64,000 nt of DNA from Chitinophagaceae bacterium (GTDB taxonomy: Bacteria > Bacteroidota > Bacteroidia > Chitinophagales > Chitinophagaceae): NCBI GenBank assembly GCA_016787065.1, contig JAEUVD010000018.1, positions 124,001 through 188,000 on the forward strand. Reading direction: 5' to 3'. The notes below the pieces were generated by a model. It did not search any database. It saw only the letters and a list, made by a program, of their open reading frames with translations, and was not told the DNA's origin. The translations under genes and the position numbers were made by a program. This document shows, piece by piece, positions 35,932 through 46,411 of the stretch (position 1 is its first letter; every line of letters starts with the position of its first letter).

Positions 35932-38900
35932 ATGAATAAAAAAAACATCCCCCTTCTTAGGTTGCTGTTACTAAGTTTTATATTACTTAGTACCAGGGCT
36001 TACTCGCAAACTCCGTTAAACTGGAGCTTGGTTGCCGGTACTACTTCCACCGGTCTTGATCCCATTACGAATAACGTAGCTGCCAACACGGTTCGTTTCG
36101 ATAATGCTATATTTCATATGGCATTAGCTCCCGATAACACCGTTTATCTTAGTCTTTGGTTTAGCTACCTTGCCGACCGAAGAATTATTAAGAAAATTGA
36201 TGCGAATGGTATTACCAACACCGTTGCTGGTACAGGTGTAAGTGGTAATGGCGGCGATGGCGGCCTTGCTACCGCGGCAACAATTAATCCGGGCGATGCT
36301 ATTATTGATGCGAATGGAAATATCTACTTCATCAATGGAAATACTTCCTTAAGAAAGGTAGATGGCTCCACCGGAATCATTAGCACACTCTATACAACTC
36401 CGAGCGGACAGTTAGGCTCACTTACATTTGCTCCTGATGGAAATATTTATATCGGCTATGAAGCGGGTTCTAAAATTAAAAAACTTAATTTATCTACATT
36501 AGCTGTAACAGATATCGCGGGAACTGGCACATCAGGGTTTAGTGGTGATGGTGGTTTAGCCATCAACGCGACCTTTGTGAATGCACGTGATATTGTTGTA
36601 AATAGCACCGGTGATATTTACTTTAGCGAAGGTGGTTTGCGTCTTCGAAAGATAGACATGACCACTGGTATCATTTCAACCATAGCTGGTACAGGTTCAA
36701 CCGGTACACTTTCGAATGGCATGTTAGCAAGTAATATTGTACTTGGTGTTACTCAAAATGGTTTGGCTATAAGAAATGATGAACTTTACTTTTCTACACA
36801 GAACCAAGGTATTTGGAAAATAAAAACAGATGGTACGATTGTAAAAGTTGTGAATCACCATTCACCATTTACTTCTGGAATCGGACAAGATATTGAAATT
36901 GGCAGCGATGGTACTATTTATTGCGCTTATGCAGGTGGAGATTTTAAAGGTTACATTTTAAAAGCATGTGATGCTAGTATATCTTCTCAACCGCTTAGCA
37001 CCCAAACCGTATGTAAAGATGCATCGGCTACTGCTCTCAGTGTTACGGTTAGTTTAACTTCAACATACAAGTGGTATGTAAATACAGCGAATAACAATAC
37101 CTCAGGTACTTTAATTTCCGGTGCCGTAAGCAGCAGCTATACGCCACCAACGTCCGCTGTAGGTAGTTTATATTATTATTGTGAAGTTACAAACACCTGT
37201 GCTACCATAAAGAGTAACACAGCGCAAGTTACTGTAGAAGATTTCCCTACGGCCAACGCAGGTAATACGGTTTCGTTATGTAATGGTGCGAATCCAACAA
37301 GTTATACGCTTAGCTCTGCAAGTATTGGTGGTAGTGCTACTACCGGTACATGGACCATAATTTCCGGTGGAGGCACACTTAGCACCACCTCACCCGTATC
37401 GAACCCTGCTAGCGTTAGCTATACTCCGGCAGCAAATTATGCCGGCAACGTGGTTTTGCAACTCGAAGCCAACTCACCTTCATGCGGAACTGCCACTTCG
37501 TTACTAACGCTGAACTATAAAATTCCACCTACAGTACCTGTTGTAAGTGCTTCAACAACCAGTCCTAACCCAGGGGCAACGGTAACGCTATCCATACAAA
37601 GTGGTTCACTTAACGGAGCTACACAATGGACATGGTATAACGGTAGTTGTGGTGGTTCGCAAGTAGGAAGCGGCACTTCAATAAATGTTACCGTTTGTGG
37701 TGGAAGCAACTCGTATTACGTCCGCGGCACTGGTGGATGTGCCACGAGCAACGGAAATTGTGGTTCTGTAACACTCAATGTAACTAATTCAAATAACTTC
37801 TATCCTCAAATTAATGAAGTTACGGTTAATGGTAATACAGCTACAAAAACTCAAAATCCAAATGCTCCTAGTACGTTTTCATATACAAATTGTGGTACAC
37901 AATCAACTACTATTACTTTAAGCAACGCTAATTTGAATCAAGGTAATACTTGGGCTTGGTACACAGGTGGTTGTGGCACGTCTTCCGGTGGTACGCTTAT
38001 TGGAACGGGAACCACTATAACAGTAAATCCATCTGTAACTACAACTTATTATGTTCGTGGCGAAGGAAGCAATAGCTGTTTAACGAATATTTCTTGCAAC
38101 GCTGTAGTAATTACTGTGGATCCCGCCCCTGTTTGTCAGAATGGTGGTACAGCAGTGAACTGTGGTTGTAACTGTCCTAATGGATACTCTGGAGAACATT
38201 GTGAGAATATTGCCGTAGCGGCATCTACACTCGATTTTGATGGGTCGAACGATTATGTTGAACTTTCAGATCCTTCTTCCTTGTTGAACTTTAACATCAC
38301 AGATGATTTTTCTATTGAAGCTTGGATCAAACCACTTACACCATTAAACACAAATAATGGTAACAATAATTTCATTGTTGCTAAACTAACTAATACCGCA
38401 AAAGGATATGGATTATTTACCACTGGTTCAGAGGTTGTATTAGCAGTATCTAATGATTTCACTCAAAACCAATTAATTCTTGTTCAATCAACTGGAGGAA
38501 CCTTATTAGATGGTTCTTGGCATCATGTTGCGGCAAGTTACGATGGAAGTTTAAATGCTTCTGGGGTAAAGTTATATATTGATGGCAACCTCGTTTCTAT
38601 GCAGGTAATGAGTAATTCACTTACTTCAGGCATGAGTATTAACAATACAGAAAGTGCTAAAATTGGTGGGGCTCCATTTGGTACTTTCCGCGGAAGAATG
38701 GACCAAGTAAGAGTTTGGAATAAAGAATTAACGTCAACTGAAATAAGCAGCCGTTTGAATTGTGAAGCAGGTGCTATGGATAATTTGGTAGCCTCTTATC
38801 ATTTCAATGAAGGCTTAGCCGGCAGTAACAATAACACACCTGTTTTGGTAAACTCTTTGCCAGACGCATCGGGGAATAATATCACCGGAACATTACTGAA

Positions 38901-40806
38901 TTTCGCATTAAATGGAACTACTTCAAACTGGCAGGAACATGGTACAATAACTTCTGGAGTATCCTGTTGTTTACAACCAAGTACACCCAATATAACTATT
39001 ATTGGAACACCTGGTTGTCCTGGCGCATCTTTTTCCTTACAAGTTGATCCATTAGCAAATTTAAATAGTGCCACTCAATGGGAATGGTACACGAATACTT
39101 GTGGTGGAACACCAATAGGCACAGGTTCTTCAATCACCGTGTCTCCAACTACAAGTACTACTTATTATGTTCGTGGTAATGGAGGTTGTGTTACCAACGC
39201 ATCTTGTAACTCACAATCGATTACCATAAGCGATACTCAAAATCCAACTATTTCACCATTGTCGGATATTAATGTTATTGCAAATCACGCTGGATGTACT
39301 TATAGTGGTACTATTAACGTACCTGTGGGTACCGATAATTGTGCAAGTACGGTGATTGTAACAGGTCCTGTACCAGCTGGCCCTTACCCTGTTGGCACTA
39401 CGGTAGTTACTTGGACAGCAAATGACGGGAATGGTAATACAAGCACACAAACCCAAAATATTATTGTGGCTGCTAATCCAAGTTCTGGTAGCTCAACAGC
39501 AGTTGCTTGTGATTCGTATACATGGATTGAAAATGCAAATACTGTTTATACTACTTCAGGAGCTAAAGTTGCGCATTTCAACAACAGCATAGGTTGTGAT
39601 TCAACACATACTTTAAACCTTACCATTAATAATTCAATAAACACATCGGAAACCGAAACCGCGTGTGGATCGTATACATGGTCTCAAAACAATACAAACT
39701 ATACGCAAAGTGGAACCTATTCGGTTAACACAACTACTGCTCAAGGTTGTCCTGAAAATCATGTTTTAAATCTTACGATTAATCCGATACCTGTTGTTAC
39801 AACCAATAACGTTACTGTTTGTCCTGGTGATGCCATTACCTTAATGGGCTCACCTGCCGGCGGTACGTTTAGTGTTGCCAATCCGTACACTGGTCCTTCA
39901 ACTACCTTCACGTACACGTATACCACACCAGCGGGTTGTTCTGCAACCAGTGCGCCAGCTACCATTAGTGTGTACAATGTGGCACCGCCATCTCCAATCA
40001 ATATAACTGAAAGTGGTACCTCGGCTGTAGTAAACTGGACTCCAGCGTCTAACTTAACTAATTTCAATTTGCGTTATAAATTGGCTAGTTCATCGGTATG
40101 GACTACCTTAAATGTTTCAGGAAATTCTACTACGCTGAATGGATTAACTTCTTGTTCAAATTATGAATTACAAATGCAAACAATTTGTCCGGGAGGAACC
40201 AACGGTAACTGGAGTAGTGTAGTAACCTTTAGTACTTCTTCCAAAGCACCGGTTAATTTACAAGCGGCAGTTTTAGGTACAGGAGCTACCTTAAGTTGGA
40301 CAGCAGTGCCAGGTACAGGTTTTTATGGTATTCGCTATCGTAGAACCAATCCGATAGGAGCTTGGATCACTTCAACCAGCAATGCTGCGAATAAATCAAT
40401 TTCAGGCTTACCTCGAAATGCATGTTACGAGTATCAAGTGCAATCATTCTGTACTGGTGCAACGGTGGGAAGTGCTTGGAGTTCAGTTAGAACGTTTTGT
40501 ACTGCCGGTGCTGCACCCGTTAAACCAGGTGTAGGAAGTACAGAGGAAAGTACATCACTCACTATTTATCCTAATCCGGTGAATACTGTCTTGAATATAG
40601 ATCTTAGCAATAGTCCTTCTAAGAAAATAGAAATTAAACTATTCGATCTAAGTGGTCGTTTGGTGAAATCAGGAATCATGAATGGCTTAGAAGAGAAACA
40701 TCATATGGAATTTGATGTTCGACATTTTGTAACAGGAATGTATGTTGTTCGTGTGTATGAAGATGATGTATTAACAAATGTATCTAAAGTGTTGATTCAG
40801 CCTTAA
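35932..40806 (+). CDS. Giant modular secreted protein with T9SS sorting domain (NHL, Ig-like, EGF, LamG, HYR, FN3)
   Basis: 1624 residues with signal peptide ending AYSQ. In order: NHL-type propeller repeats (about 20-345; TVAGTGVSGNGGDGG, IAGTGTSGFSGDGG); Ig-like repeats (about 345-735) including three copies, one beyond the LamG domain, of a module with W-x-W-Y-x-G/N-x-C-G and YYVRG-x-G (TWYNGSCGG, AWYTGGCGT, EWYTNTCGG); an EGF-like block (CQNGGTAVNCGCNCPNGYSG); LamG (about 765-935; LDFDGSNDYVELS, FSIEAWIKP); an HYR domain (about 1100-1180; VGTTVVTWTANDGNGNTS); further Ig modules; and two fibronectin-type III domains (about 1355-1530). The end (LTIYPNPVNTVLNIDL to VSKVLIQP) is a T9SS sorting domain. 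It is likely an adhesin or matrix protein. Confidence 0.88.
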   Translation: MNKKNIPLLRLLLLSFILLSTRAYSQTPLNWSLVAGTTSTGLDPITNNVAANTVRFDNAIFHMALAPDNTVYLSLWFSYLADRRIIKKIDANGITNTVAGTGVSGNGGDGGLATAATINPGDAIIDANGNIYFINGNTSLRKVDGSTGIISTLYTTPSGQLGSLTFAPDGNIYIGYEAGSKIKKLNLSTLAVTDIAGTGTSGFSGDGGLAINATFVNARDIVVNSTGDIYFSEGGLRLRKIDMTTGIISTIAGTGSTGTLSNGMLASNIVLGVTQNGLAIRNDELYFSTQNQGIWKIKTDGTIVKVVNHHSPFTSGIGQDIEIGSDGTIYCAYAGGDFKGYILKACDASISSQPLSTQTVCKDASATALSVTVSLTSTYKWYVNTANNNTSGTLISGAVSSSYTPPTSAVGSLYYYCEVTNTCATIKSNTAQVTVEDFPTANAGNTVSLCNGANPTSYTLSSASIGGSATTGTWTIISGGGTLSTTSPVSNPASVSYTPAANYAGNVVLQLEANSPSCGTATSLLTLNYKIPPTVPVVSASTTSPNPGATVTLSIQSGSLNGATQWTWYNGSCGGSQVGSGTSINVTVCGGSNSYYVRGTGGCATSNGNCGSVTLNVTNSNNFYPQINEVTVNGNTATKTQNPNAPSTFSYTNCGTQSTTITLSNANLNQGNTWAWYTGGCGTSSGGTLIGTGTTITVNPSVTTTYYVRGEGSNSCLTNISCNAVVITVDPAPVCQNGGTAVNCGCNCPNGYSGEHCENIAVAASTLDFDGSNDYVELSDPSSLLNFNITDDFSIEAWIKPLTPLNTNNGNNNFIVAKLTNTAKGYGLFTTGSEVVLAVSNDFTQNQLILVQSTGGTLLDGSWHHVAASYDGSLNASGVKLYIDGNLVSMQVMSNSLTSGMSINNTESAKIGGAPFGTFRGRMDQVRVWNKELTSTEISSRLNCEAGAMDNLVASYHFNEGLAGSNNNTPVLVNSLPDASGNNITGTLLNFALNGTTSNWQEHGTITSGVSCCLQPSTPNITIIGTPGCPGASFSLQVDPLANLNSATQWEWYTNTCGGTPIGTGSSITVSPTTSTTYYVRGNGGCVTNASCNSQSITISDTQNPTISPLSDINVIANHAGCTYSGTINVPVGTDNCASTVIVTGPVPAGPYPVGTTVVTWTANDGNGNTSTQTQNIIVAANPSSGSSTAVACDSYTWIENANTVYTTSGAKVAHFNNSIGCDSTHTLNLTINNSINTSETETACGSYTWSQNNTNYTQSGTYSVNTTTAQGCPENHVLNLTINPIPVVTTNNVTVCPGDAITLMGSPAGGTFSVANPYTGPSTTFTYTYTTPAGCSATSAPATISVYNVAPPSPINITESGTSAVVNWTPASNLTNFNLRYKLASSSVWTTLNVSGNSTTLNGLTSCSNYELQMQTICPGGTNGNWSSVVTFSTSSKAPVNLQAAVLGTGATLSWTAVPGTGFYGIRYRRTNPIGAWITSTSNAANKSISGLPRNACYEYQVQSFCTGATVGSAWSSVRTFCTAGAAPVKPGVGSTEESTSLTIYPNPVNTVLNIDLSNSPSKKIEIKLFDLSGRLVKSGIMNGLEEKHHMEFDVRHFVTGMYVVRVYEDDVLTNVSKVLIQP

Positions 40807-40848
40807 AGGGGATTTATTAATAGGAATCGTGAATTTTCTTCACGAGCA

Positions 40849-40877
40849 AAAGAGGTTGCATTCAGCGACCTCTTTTT
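40849..40877 (+). terminator. Rho-independent terminator of the giant T9SS gene
   Basis: Stem AAAGAGGTTGC / GCGACCTCTTT (one G-T pair), loop ATTCA, followed by further Ts. A second perfect hairpin (TCGTGAA / TTCACGA) lies just upstream at about 40828-40846. Confidence 0.8.
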
Positions 40878-41043
40878 GCTTTTATGCCACCCAGTACGTT
40901 CTCTGCTCTTCAGGAATGCTTTGTAATTGAATCATTCAGGGAAAAGAAAAATGTAATTGCCTCTACTCTATTCGAAGGTTACTCGCTCCACTATTAGAGC
41001 ACCTATTCACCAAGCTAATCAGAAAAAATATACTAATCTTGTG

Positions 41044-41625
41044 ATGCAAAATATGCTGCCGATGATAACGTCAACAAATACGATCTTACCTATTACCATA
41101 CCTTTCAAGAAATTGAATCTAATCTTGTTTTCACTATTCGGGATAGTTTTTTTCGTTGGCAGTTATATGATTCTGGTGGAGAAGGCAGGTGAAACACATT
41201 TTTTAATCAGTGATCGTTTTACGCGTTCTATTATCGGAATTGCGGGTTTATTGTTTTCAGGAATTATTACCTTTCATTTCATCAAAAAACTATTTCAATC
41301 TAAACCGGCTCTTATCATCGATAACGATGGGCTAATCGATCACTCTTCCGCCTTTACCGTAGGTCGTGTTTATTGGAATGAAATTTTTGCAATAGAAGAA
41401 ACTGTGTTTTCAACATCTGCATTTTCGAAAGAAAAAACAATAGCAATTATTCTATGCGATCCGAATGCCTTTGTTGAAAAATACAACTCCAAATTTGCTA
41501 AAAAAATCATGGAGCTCAATAATAAAACGCTTAGTACACCCTATCATATTTCAGCAAGAGCCTTAGCCATTCGTCATGACGAATTACTTGCTATTCTTCA
41601 AAAATGTTTAATCGAACACCAATAG
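41044..41625 (+). CDS. STM3941-like membrane protein
   Basis: 193 residues from ATG 41044; the frame extends to 40957 but a TAATCTTG box ends 2 nt before 41044, so the later start fits. Two membrane helices (about 23-45 and 60-80) are followed by a cytosolic part with ALIIDNDGLIDHSSAFTVGRVYWNEI, typical of the STM3941-like group of two-helix proteins, and a Lys/Ala-rich tail. Function unknown. Confidence 0.75.
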   Translation: MQNMLPMITSTNTILPITIPFKKLNLILFSLFGIVFFVGSYMILVEKAGETHFLISDRFTRSIIGIAGLLFSGIITFHFIKKLFQSKPALIIDNDGLIDHSSAFTVGRVYWNEIFAIEETVFSTSAFSKEKTIAIILCDPNAFVEKYNSKFAKKIMELNNKTLSTPYHISARALAIRHDELLAILQKCLIEHQ

Positions 41626-41692
41626 CTCCTGAAGTATTTTCTTAAACCAAGCAATCATAAAAAATCATTAGTCTACCTGATAATTATCATAA

Positions 41693-41720
41693 TTGAAACT
41701 TCGATTCCCTTCTAGTTTTG
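41693..41720 (+). promoter_or_regulatory. Promoter of the universal stress protein gene
   Basis: TTG at 41693-41695, 17-nt spacer, exact -7 box TAGTTTTG at 41713-41720, ATG 17 nt later. This is the most complete Bacteroidota-type promoter in the window. Confidence 0.7.
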
Positions 41721-41737
41721 CTTAAAAATAATAAGCC

Positions 41738-42565
41738 ATGAATACTGTTTTGGTGCCAACCGATTTTTCGAAAACAGCCGATAACGCCCTTTCGTATGCC
41801 ATTGATTTGGCAAAAACCTACAATCTTCAAGTTACCTTATTTCATGCTGTATCACTTGCCAATATAGGCTCTGTAAATAGTGTGCATGCAACCGATAATG
41901 GTGAACGTTTACTAGCCGATGCCAATTTCCGTATGTCGGAAATGGTAACGCATTTGCGAAAACTGCATCCTGAAGTTAATTTCTTTCAGGTTACGCGTAT
42001 CGGGTTAATGTTGGATATATTAGATGAACTTTGTAAAGAAATTCTTCCGATTGCCATAGTAATGGGTATTACCGGTGCCGGAAGTAGTTTTGATAAAGTA
42101 GTAGGAAGTAATGCGCTGAACGCGATGCAGAATTTGAATTATCCTTTAATTATCGTTCCTAAAGACACAGTTTTCAAACCTATTGAAAAAATTGCTTTCG
42201 CATGCGATTTAAAACAAGTAGTTGCATCAACTCCGTTGGTATCGATACGAGCTTTTGCAAAATTATTTAATGCAGAAGTACAAGTTCTTAACGTTGACTA
42301 TCAAAATCGAAATTATACCCCCGCAACGCCGGAGGAGCTTACTCATTTAGATAACATGTTAGAAGACACACGTCATTCCTTTCATTTTATCGAGAATGAG
42401 AACATTCAATCAGCCCTGAATGAATTTGTTGACGAGAACAATATTGACTTATTGTTAATGTTACCGAAAAAACATAATCTCTGGCAAAATTTATTCAAAA
42501 AGAGCCAAACGAAACAAATGGCCTATCATAGTCGTGTGCCGGTTCTTGCCTTGCATCTCGACTAA
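41738..42565 (+). CDS. Tandem-domain universal stress protein
   Basis: 275 residues, two UspA domains (about 1-140 and 150-275). The first begins MNTVLVPTDFSKTADNALSYAIDLAKTY and has MGITGAGSSFDKVVGSNA, close to the G-x2-G-x9-G-S/T nucleotide-binding motif. The second (EKIAFACDLKQV, LMLPKKHN) is less conserved and lacks that motif. A cytosolic stress- or growth-arrest-related nucleotide-binding protein. It has its own promoter and is followed by a terminator. Confidence 0.94.
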   Translation: MNTVLVPTDFSKTADNALSYAIDLAKTYNLQVTLFHAVSLANIGSVNSVHATDNGERLLADANFRMSEMVTHLRKLHPEVNFFQVTRIGLMLDILDELCKEILPIAIVMGITGAGSSFDKVVGSNALNAMQNLNYPLIIVPKDTVFKPIEKIAFACDLKQVVASTPLVSIRAFAKLFNAEVQVLNVDYQNRNYTPATPEELTHLDNMLEDTRHSFHFIENENIQSALNEFVDENNIDLLLMLPKKHNLWQNLFKKSQTKQMAYHSRVPVLALHLD

Positions 42566-42582
42566 ACCTCACGTAATAAAAA

Positions 42583-42628
42583 AACCGGATAAGATTCTGT
42601 TAATCGAAGGAATCCTATCCGGTTTTTT
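42583..42628. terminator. Bidirectional terminator between usp and hutU
   Basis: A 15-bp stem with one mismatch (AACCGGATAAGATTC / GAATCCTATCCGGTT) and 12-nt loop, with A-run on the left and T-run on the right, placed between convergent gene ends. Confidence 0.85.
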
Positions 42629-42644
42629 GCTATTTATTGTTTGT

Positions 42645-44285
42645 TTAAAACATCAAGTTATTTCTTTCAGCGCAATCGGTTGCCTCTTCGTAACCGGCAT
42701 CCATATGTCGAAGCACACCCATGGCAGGGTCATTATGTAACACACGTCGTAATCTATTTGCTGCATCGTCCGTTCCATCGGCAACAATAACCATGCCCGC
42801 ATGTAAACTATAGCCCATGCCTACGCCGCCACCATGATGAAAGCTAACCCAACTGGCTCCGCCGGCAGTATTAATAAGTGCGTTAAGTATTGGCCAATCT
42901 GCAATGGCATCTGAACCATCTTTCATAGCTTCTGTTTCACGATTTGGAGAAGCCACGGAACCACAATCTAAATGATCTCGTCCTATTACGATGGGCGCTT
43001 TTAACTCACCGTTCGTTACCATTTCATTAAACAGTAATCCCGCTTTTTCACGTTCCCCCATACCTAACCAACAAATTCTGGCAGGTAAACCTTGAAACGC
43101 AATTTTTTCCTTGGCCATATTCAACCAACGAATCAACCCTTTATTGTCCGGAAACAATTTCTTCAATGCTTCATCGGTTTTATAAATATCTTCCGGATCG
43201 CCACTTAAAGCAACCCAACGAAACGGACCTTTTCCCTCACAAAATAATGGACGAATATATGCCGGCACAAAACCCGGAAAATTAAACGCATTCATTACCC
43301 CCCGTTTATCATGCGCTTGTCCGCGTAAATTATTACCATAATCAAACGTGATAGCACCTCGTTGCTGAAGTTCCAACATCAATTTTACATGATGGGCCAT
43401 GGTATCTAAACTACGATTTTTGTATTCCTCCGGATTTCGTTCGCGCAAAGCATTAGCTTCTTCTACGCTAATCCCTTCCGGATAATAACCTATTAATTCA
43501 TCATGTGCCGACGTTTGATCGGTTAAGGTATCGGGAGTAATATTTCTATCCAATAATCGTTGAAGCAAATCAACTACATTACAAACCACACCGATGCTAA
43601 TTGCCTCTTTTGCTTCTTTGGCACGCAAAGCTTCATCAATAGCCTCGTCGATAGAGTGAAACATTTGATCGATGTAACGTGTATCTAAACGTTTTTGAAT
43701 ACGCCAAGCTTCTACATCAGCTGCTAAACAAACACCTTCATTCATGGTAATGGCTAAGGGCTGAGCACCTCCCATACCCCCTAAGCCGGCTGTAACATTA
43801 AGGGTACCACGCAAGGAACCATTAAAATGTTTATCAGCCAAACTTAAATAGGTTTCATAAGTTCCTTGAACAATACCTTGACTACCGATATAAATCCATG
43901 AGCCGGCAGTCATTTGTCCGTACATCATGAGTCCTTTCGCATCCAGTTCTCTGAAATGCTCCCAGGTTGCCCATTTCCCGACCAAATTTGAATTAGCTAT
44001 TAAAACGCGCGGTGCATCTTTATGGCTACGCAGAATACCCACCGGTTTACCACTCTGAACCATGAGCGTTTCATCTTCTTCAAGATTCTTTAAAGCATGT
44101 AAAATCTTGTCGTAAGATTCCCAATTACGTGCTGCTTTTCCAAGTCCACCATAAACGATAAGCTCATCCGGACGTTCAGCAACATCAGGATCGAGGTTAT
44201 TTTGAATCATGCGATAAGCTGCTTCCGCAATCCAGTTTTTACAATTCAGTTGATTTCCTTGTGGGGCATGTATTACGCGTTTCAT
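42645..44285 (-). CDS. hutU: Urocanate hydratase
   Basis: 546 residues from ATG 44285 ([18 protein letters not shown]), full length for the family. It hydrates urocanate to imidazolonepropionate in histidine degradation, with tightly bound NAD+. Characteristic blocks are [28 protein letters not shown] (NAD binding), [24 protein letters not shown] (with the catalytic Cys) and [18 protein letters not shown]. No other hut gene (hutH, hutI, hutG) is adjacent. A TACATTTG box lies 4 nt before the ATG. Confidence 0.97.
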   Translation of the reverse strand: MKRVIHAPQGNQLNCKNWIAEAAYRMIQNNLDPDVAERPDELIVYGGLGKAARNWESYDKILHALKNLEEDETLMVQSGKPVGILRSHKDAPRVLIANSNLVGKWATWEHFRELDAKGLMMYGQMTAGSWIYIGSQGIVQGTYETYLSLADKHFNGSLRGTLNVTAGLGGMGGAQPLAITMNEGVCLAADVEAWRIQKRLDTRYIDQMFHSIDEAIDEALRAKEAKEAISIGVVCNVVDLLQRLLDRNITPDTLTDQTSAHDELIGYYPEGISVEEANALRERNPEEYKNRSLDTMAHHVKLMLELQQRGAITFDYGNNLRGQAHDKRGVMNAFNFPGFVPAYIRPLFCEGKGPFRWVALSGDPEDIYKTDEALKKLFPDNKGLIRWLNMAKEKIAFQGLPARICWLGMGEREKAGLLFNEMVTNGELKAPIVIGRDHLDCGSVASPNRETEAMKDGSDAIADWPILNALINTAGGASWVSFHHGGGVGMGYSLHAGMVIVADGTDDAANRLRRVLHNDPAMGVLRHMDAGYEEATDCAERNNLMF

Positions 44286-44289
44286 GGCG

Positions 44290-44297
44290 CAAATGTA
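44290..44297 (-). promoter_or_regulatory. -7 promoter box (TACATTTG) of hutU
   Basis: Exact TAnnTTTG match on the minus strand, 4 nt before the ATG. Confidence 0.55.
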
Positions 44298-44458
44298 AGT
44301 AGTGCAAAGCAAAATTTTCAGCGCGTGAATAACTTGATTTTAGTTGAATCTCGCGTCATAAATAAAATCAATCGATTTTCATCATTGACCATTCGAATAG
44401 CAAGAGAATTTTCTTTTACTGTTTTTATTTCAAGCCAAGAACCAACCTATGCCATCTA

Positions 44459-45094
44459 TTAATAACTTAAACCAAGATGCAGTTGTATCATTTGCGATTT
44501 CCAAACGGAAGATTCGTAAATATGATTCATATTATTGATACCGGAAACAAAACGCAAACCGGCGTTTACACGAATTAACGGTGCCTCTCCCCCAAACTGA
44601 TACCATAAACCACCTACCATGGTCATATTTTTACTCTCTATAATTCGCACACCGCTTTTCAATAAATGATTTTTATCGGTCATAGAAACATTACCCATGA
44701 ATTGCGGCCCTAATTGCAACCATACCTTTTGTGTTAATTTAATATTGAGAAGAATAGGAATTGAAATCATACTAAATCTAAATCTACCTTCCTCTAAACT
44801 ATCGATAACGTTATTATAATATTGTTGATATAAGCGACGAAATGACGAATCAGAAACAACGGTATTTGTATTCCAGAGTGCTTCTACTTGAATTCCGAAA
44901 TGACGCTTATTGAGATGAGCGAAAAAACCAACTAGAGGATCGGTATGGTAAGCTTGAGTCCAGCCCTTGCCTGTCATGCGGTTTACATTAAGTCCTCCCT
45001 TTACACCTACACCCAAATCTAATCCAAATTTCTGTTTCGCATGAAGCGATGTTGTAATAAACAAGAGGAATGCTAGTAGTGTTACGTTTCTCAT
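44459..45094 (-). CDS. Outer-membrane beta-barrel (PorT-type) protein
   Basis: 211 residues; signal peptide MRNVTLLAFLLFITTSLHA. The mature protein (GLDLGVGVKGGLNVNRM, FGIQVEALWNTNTVV, FSMISIPILLNIKL, VWLQLGPQFMGNVS, IRVNAGLRFVSGI, IQLHLGLSY) alternates amphipathic strands ending in an aromatic residue, as in the outer membrane beta-barrel 2 / PorT group. Function unknown. It has no operon partner and is divergent from corA. Confidence 0.82.
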   Translation of the reverse strand: MRNVTLLAFLLFITTSLHAKQKFGLDLGVGVKGGLNVNRMTGKGWTQAYHTDPLVGFFAHLNKRHFGIQVEALWNTNTVVSDSSFRRLYQQYYNNVIDSLEEGRFRFSMISIPILLNIKLTQKVWLQLGPQFMGNVSMTDKNHLLKSGVRIIESKNMTMVGGLWYQFGGEAPLIRVNAGLRFVSGINNMNHIYESSVWKSQMIQLHLGLSY

Positions 45095-45160
45095 ACTTCA
45101 AATTTAGAGGAATTCCATGGAACAAATCAAAATTGGTTTTCATTGTTCCTGCAAGTCCAT

Positions 45161-45168
45161 TATGTTTG
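45161..45168 (+). promoter_or_regulatory. -7 promoter box (TATGTTTG) of corA
   Basis: Exact TAnnTTTG match 19 nt before the ATG at 45188; it lies downstream of the TTG at 45143, so it supports the later start. Confidence 0.5.
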
Positions 45169-45187
45169 TGATTCTTTTCGAGGTAAT

Positions 45188-46288
45188 ATGAAAGCCAGTC
45201 GTAAACAATACTTAAAATACTTGAATCCTTTACAGTTGATTCAAACGAAAAAAGTATTGAAAAACAATCCAACGGTACCCTTGGCACATGATACCGGAAT
45301 GGAGTCCATTTTATCCTTATTCAAGTATAATCAAAAAGAGTGCCTGATTGCAAAGAATATTGATGCTGAACTTGTAAATGAACAATTGTTCGAATCGGGT
45401 TATTGTTTTTGGCTGAATTCTGACATAATTAATAAAAGCACCGTTGAACAAATAGGTAAAAATTTGAACTTGCATTACCTCATTGTAGAGGATATTTTAG
45501 GTGAGAATGAACGACCTAAATTAGATGAAATTGATGAGTTTGTTACCGTAGTCATGCAGATGTTATATTATAAAGAAGATAACACCACGATTGAAAATGA
45601 ACAGGTAAGTTTTGTGCTAAGTAAGAATTTTGTGGTGAGTTTTCAAGATGATTCACTGCGAGATTCTTTCGATGCTGTGCGTGAAAAATTAAATATTCAA
45701 GGAAATAAATTACGAAGTGGTGGGCCTGATTATTTATTATATGCATTGATAGATTCTATCGTTGATCAATACTTCGTTGTTTTGGAAAAGCTAGGCGATC
45801 AGGTAGAAAAATTGGAAGAAGAAATTACGAATACCAAGGTAGATCAATTCACGATGAATCAAATCAACTATCTTCGAAAAGAACTTATTTTTTTCAAACG
45901 CAACGCTGCTCCGGTAAAAGATTTACTCAGTTCGATTATCAAATCAGAGAACACATTAATCAAAGAAAATACCATTCGTTATTTTAAAGATGTGTACGAC
46001 CATATTGTACAGATCAATGACCTCACGGAAAACTATCGAGATGTGATTACCAATATTCGAGATTTGTATTTATCTCAAATGAATATGAAGATGAACGAGG
46101 TTATGAAATTTCTTGCCATAGTTACTTCCTTGCTTGCGCCAGCCACTGTAATAGGAGGTATTTTCGGAATGAACTTTGACCGTATACCCTACCTCCATGA
46201 TCAGAACGGGTTTTGGATTGCAACGGGTATCATGTTAATAATCCCCATCTTGATGATGGTTTATTTCAAACGGAAAGGTTGGTATTAA
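45188..46288 (+). CDS. corA: CorA-family magnesium/cobalt transporter
   Basis: 366 residues from ATG 45188. A long cytosolic N-terminal domain (for example DEFVTVVMQMLYYKE, VSFVLSKNFVVSFQD) and coiled region lead to two C-terminal membrane helices: FLAIVTSLLAPATVIGGIFGMNF, with the GMN selectivity motif, and FWIATGIMLIIPILMMVYF. The protein ends in the usual basic tail (KRKGW). It is a pentameric Mg2+/Co2+ channel of the inner membrane. Confidence 0.96.
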   Translation: MKASRKQYLKYLNPLQLIQTKKVLKNNPTVPLAHDTGMESILSLFKYNQKECLIAKNIDAELVNEQLFESGYCFWLNSDIINKSTVEQIGKNLNLHYLIVEDILGENERPKLDEIDEFVTVVMQMLYYKEDNTTIENEQVSFVLSKNFVVSFQDDSLRDSFDAVREKLNIQGNKLRSGGPDYLLYALIDSIVDQYFVVLEKLGDQVEKLEEEITNTKVDQFTMNQINYLRKELIFFKRNAAPVKDLLSSIIKSENTLIKENTIRYFKDVYDHIVQINDLTENYRDVITNIRDLYLSQMNMKMNEVMKFLAIVTSLLAPATVIGGIFGMNFDRIPYLHDQNGFWIATGIMLIIPILMMVYFKRKGWY

Positions 46289-46411
46289 TAGCCACGAACA
46301 CAACCCCTTATGTTTCCTTTTTAATTAATTTGTGATTTACGATTTGCGTTTTATCTTCACTCAGTTTTAATCCTTTTTGTAAAAGTCATTTGAATTCTAA
46401 ATTTTAAACTC

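Noticed and set aside
42534..42740. 68-codon plus-strand frame
   Set aside because: Runs through the usp-hutU terminator and the antisense end of hutU.
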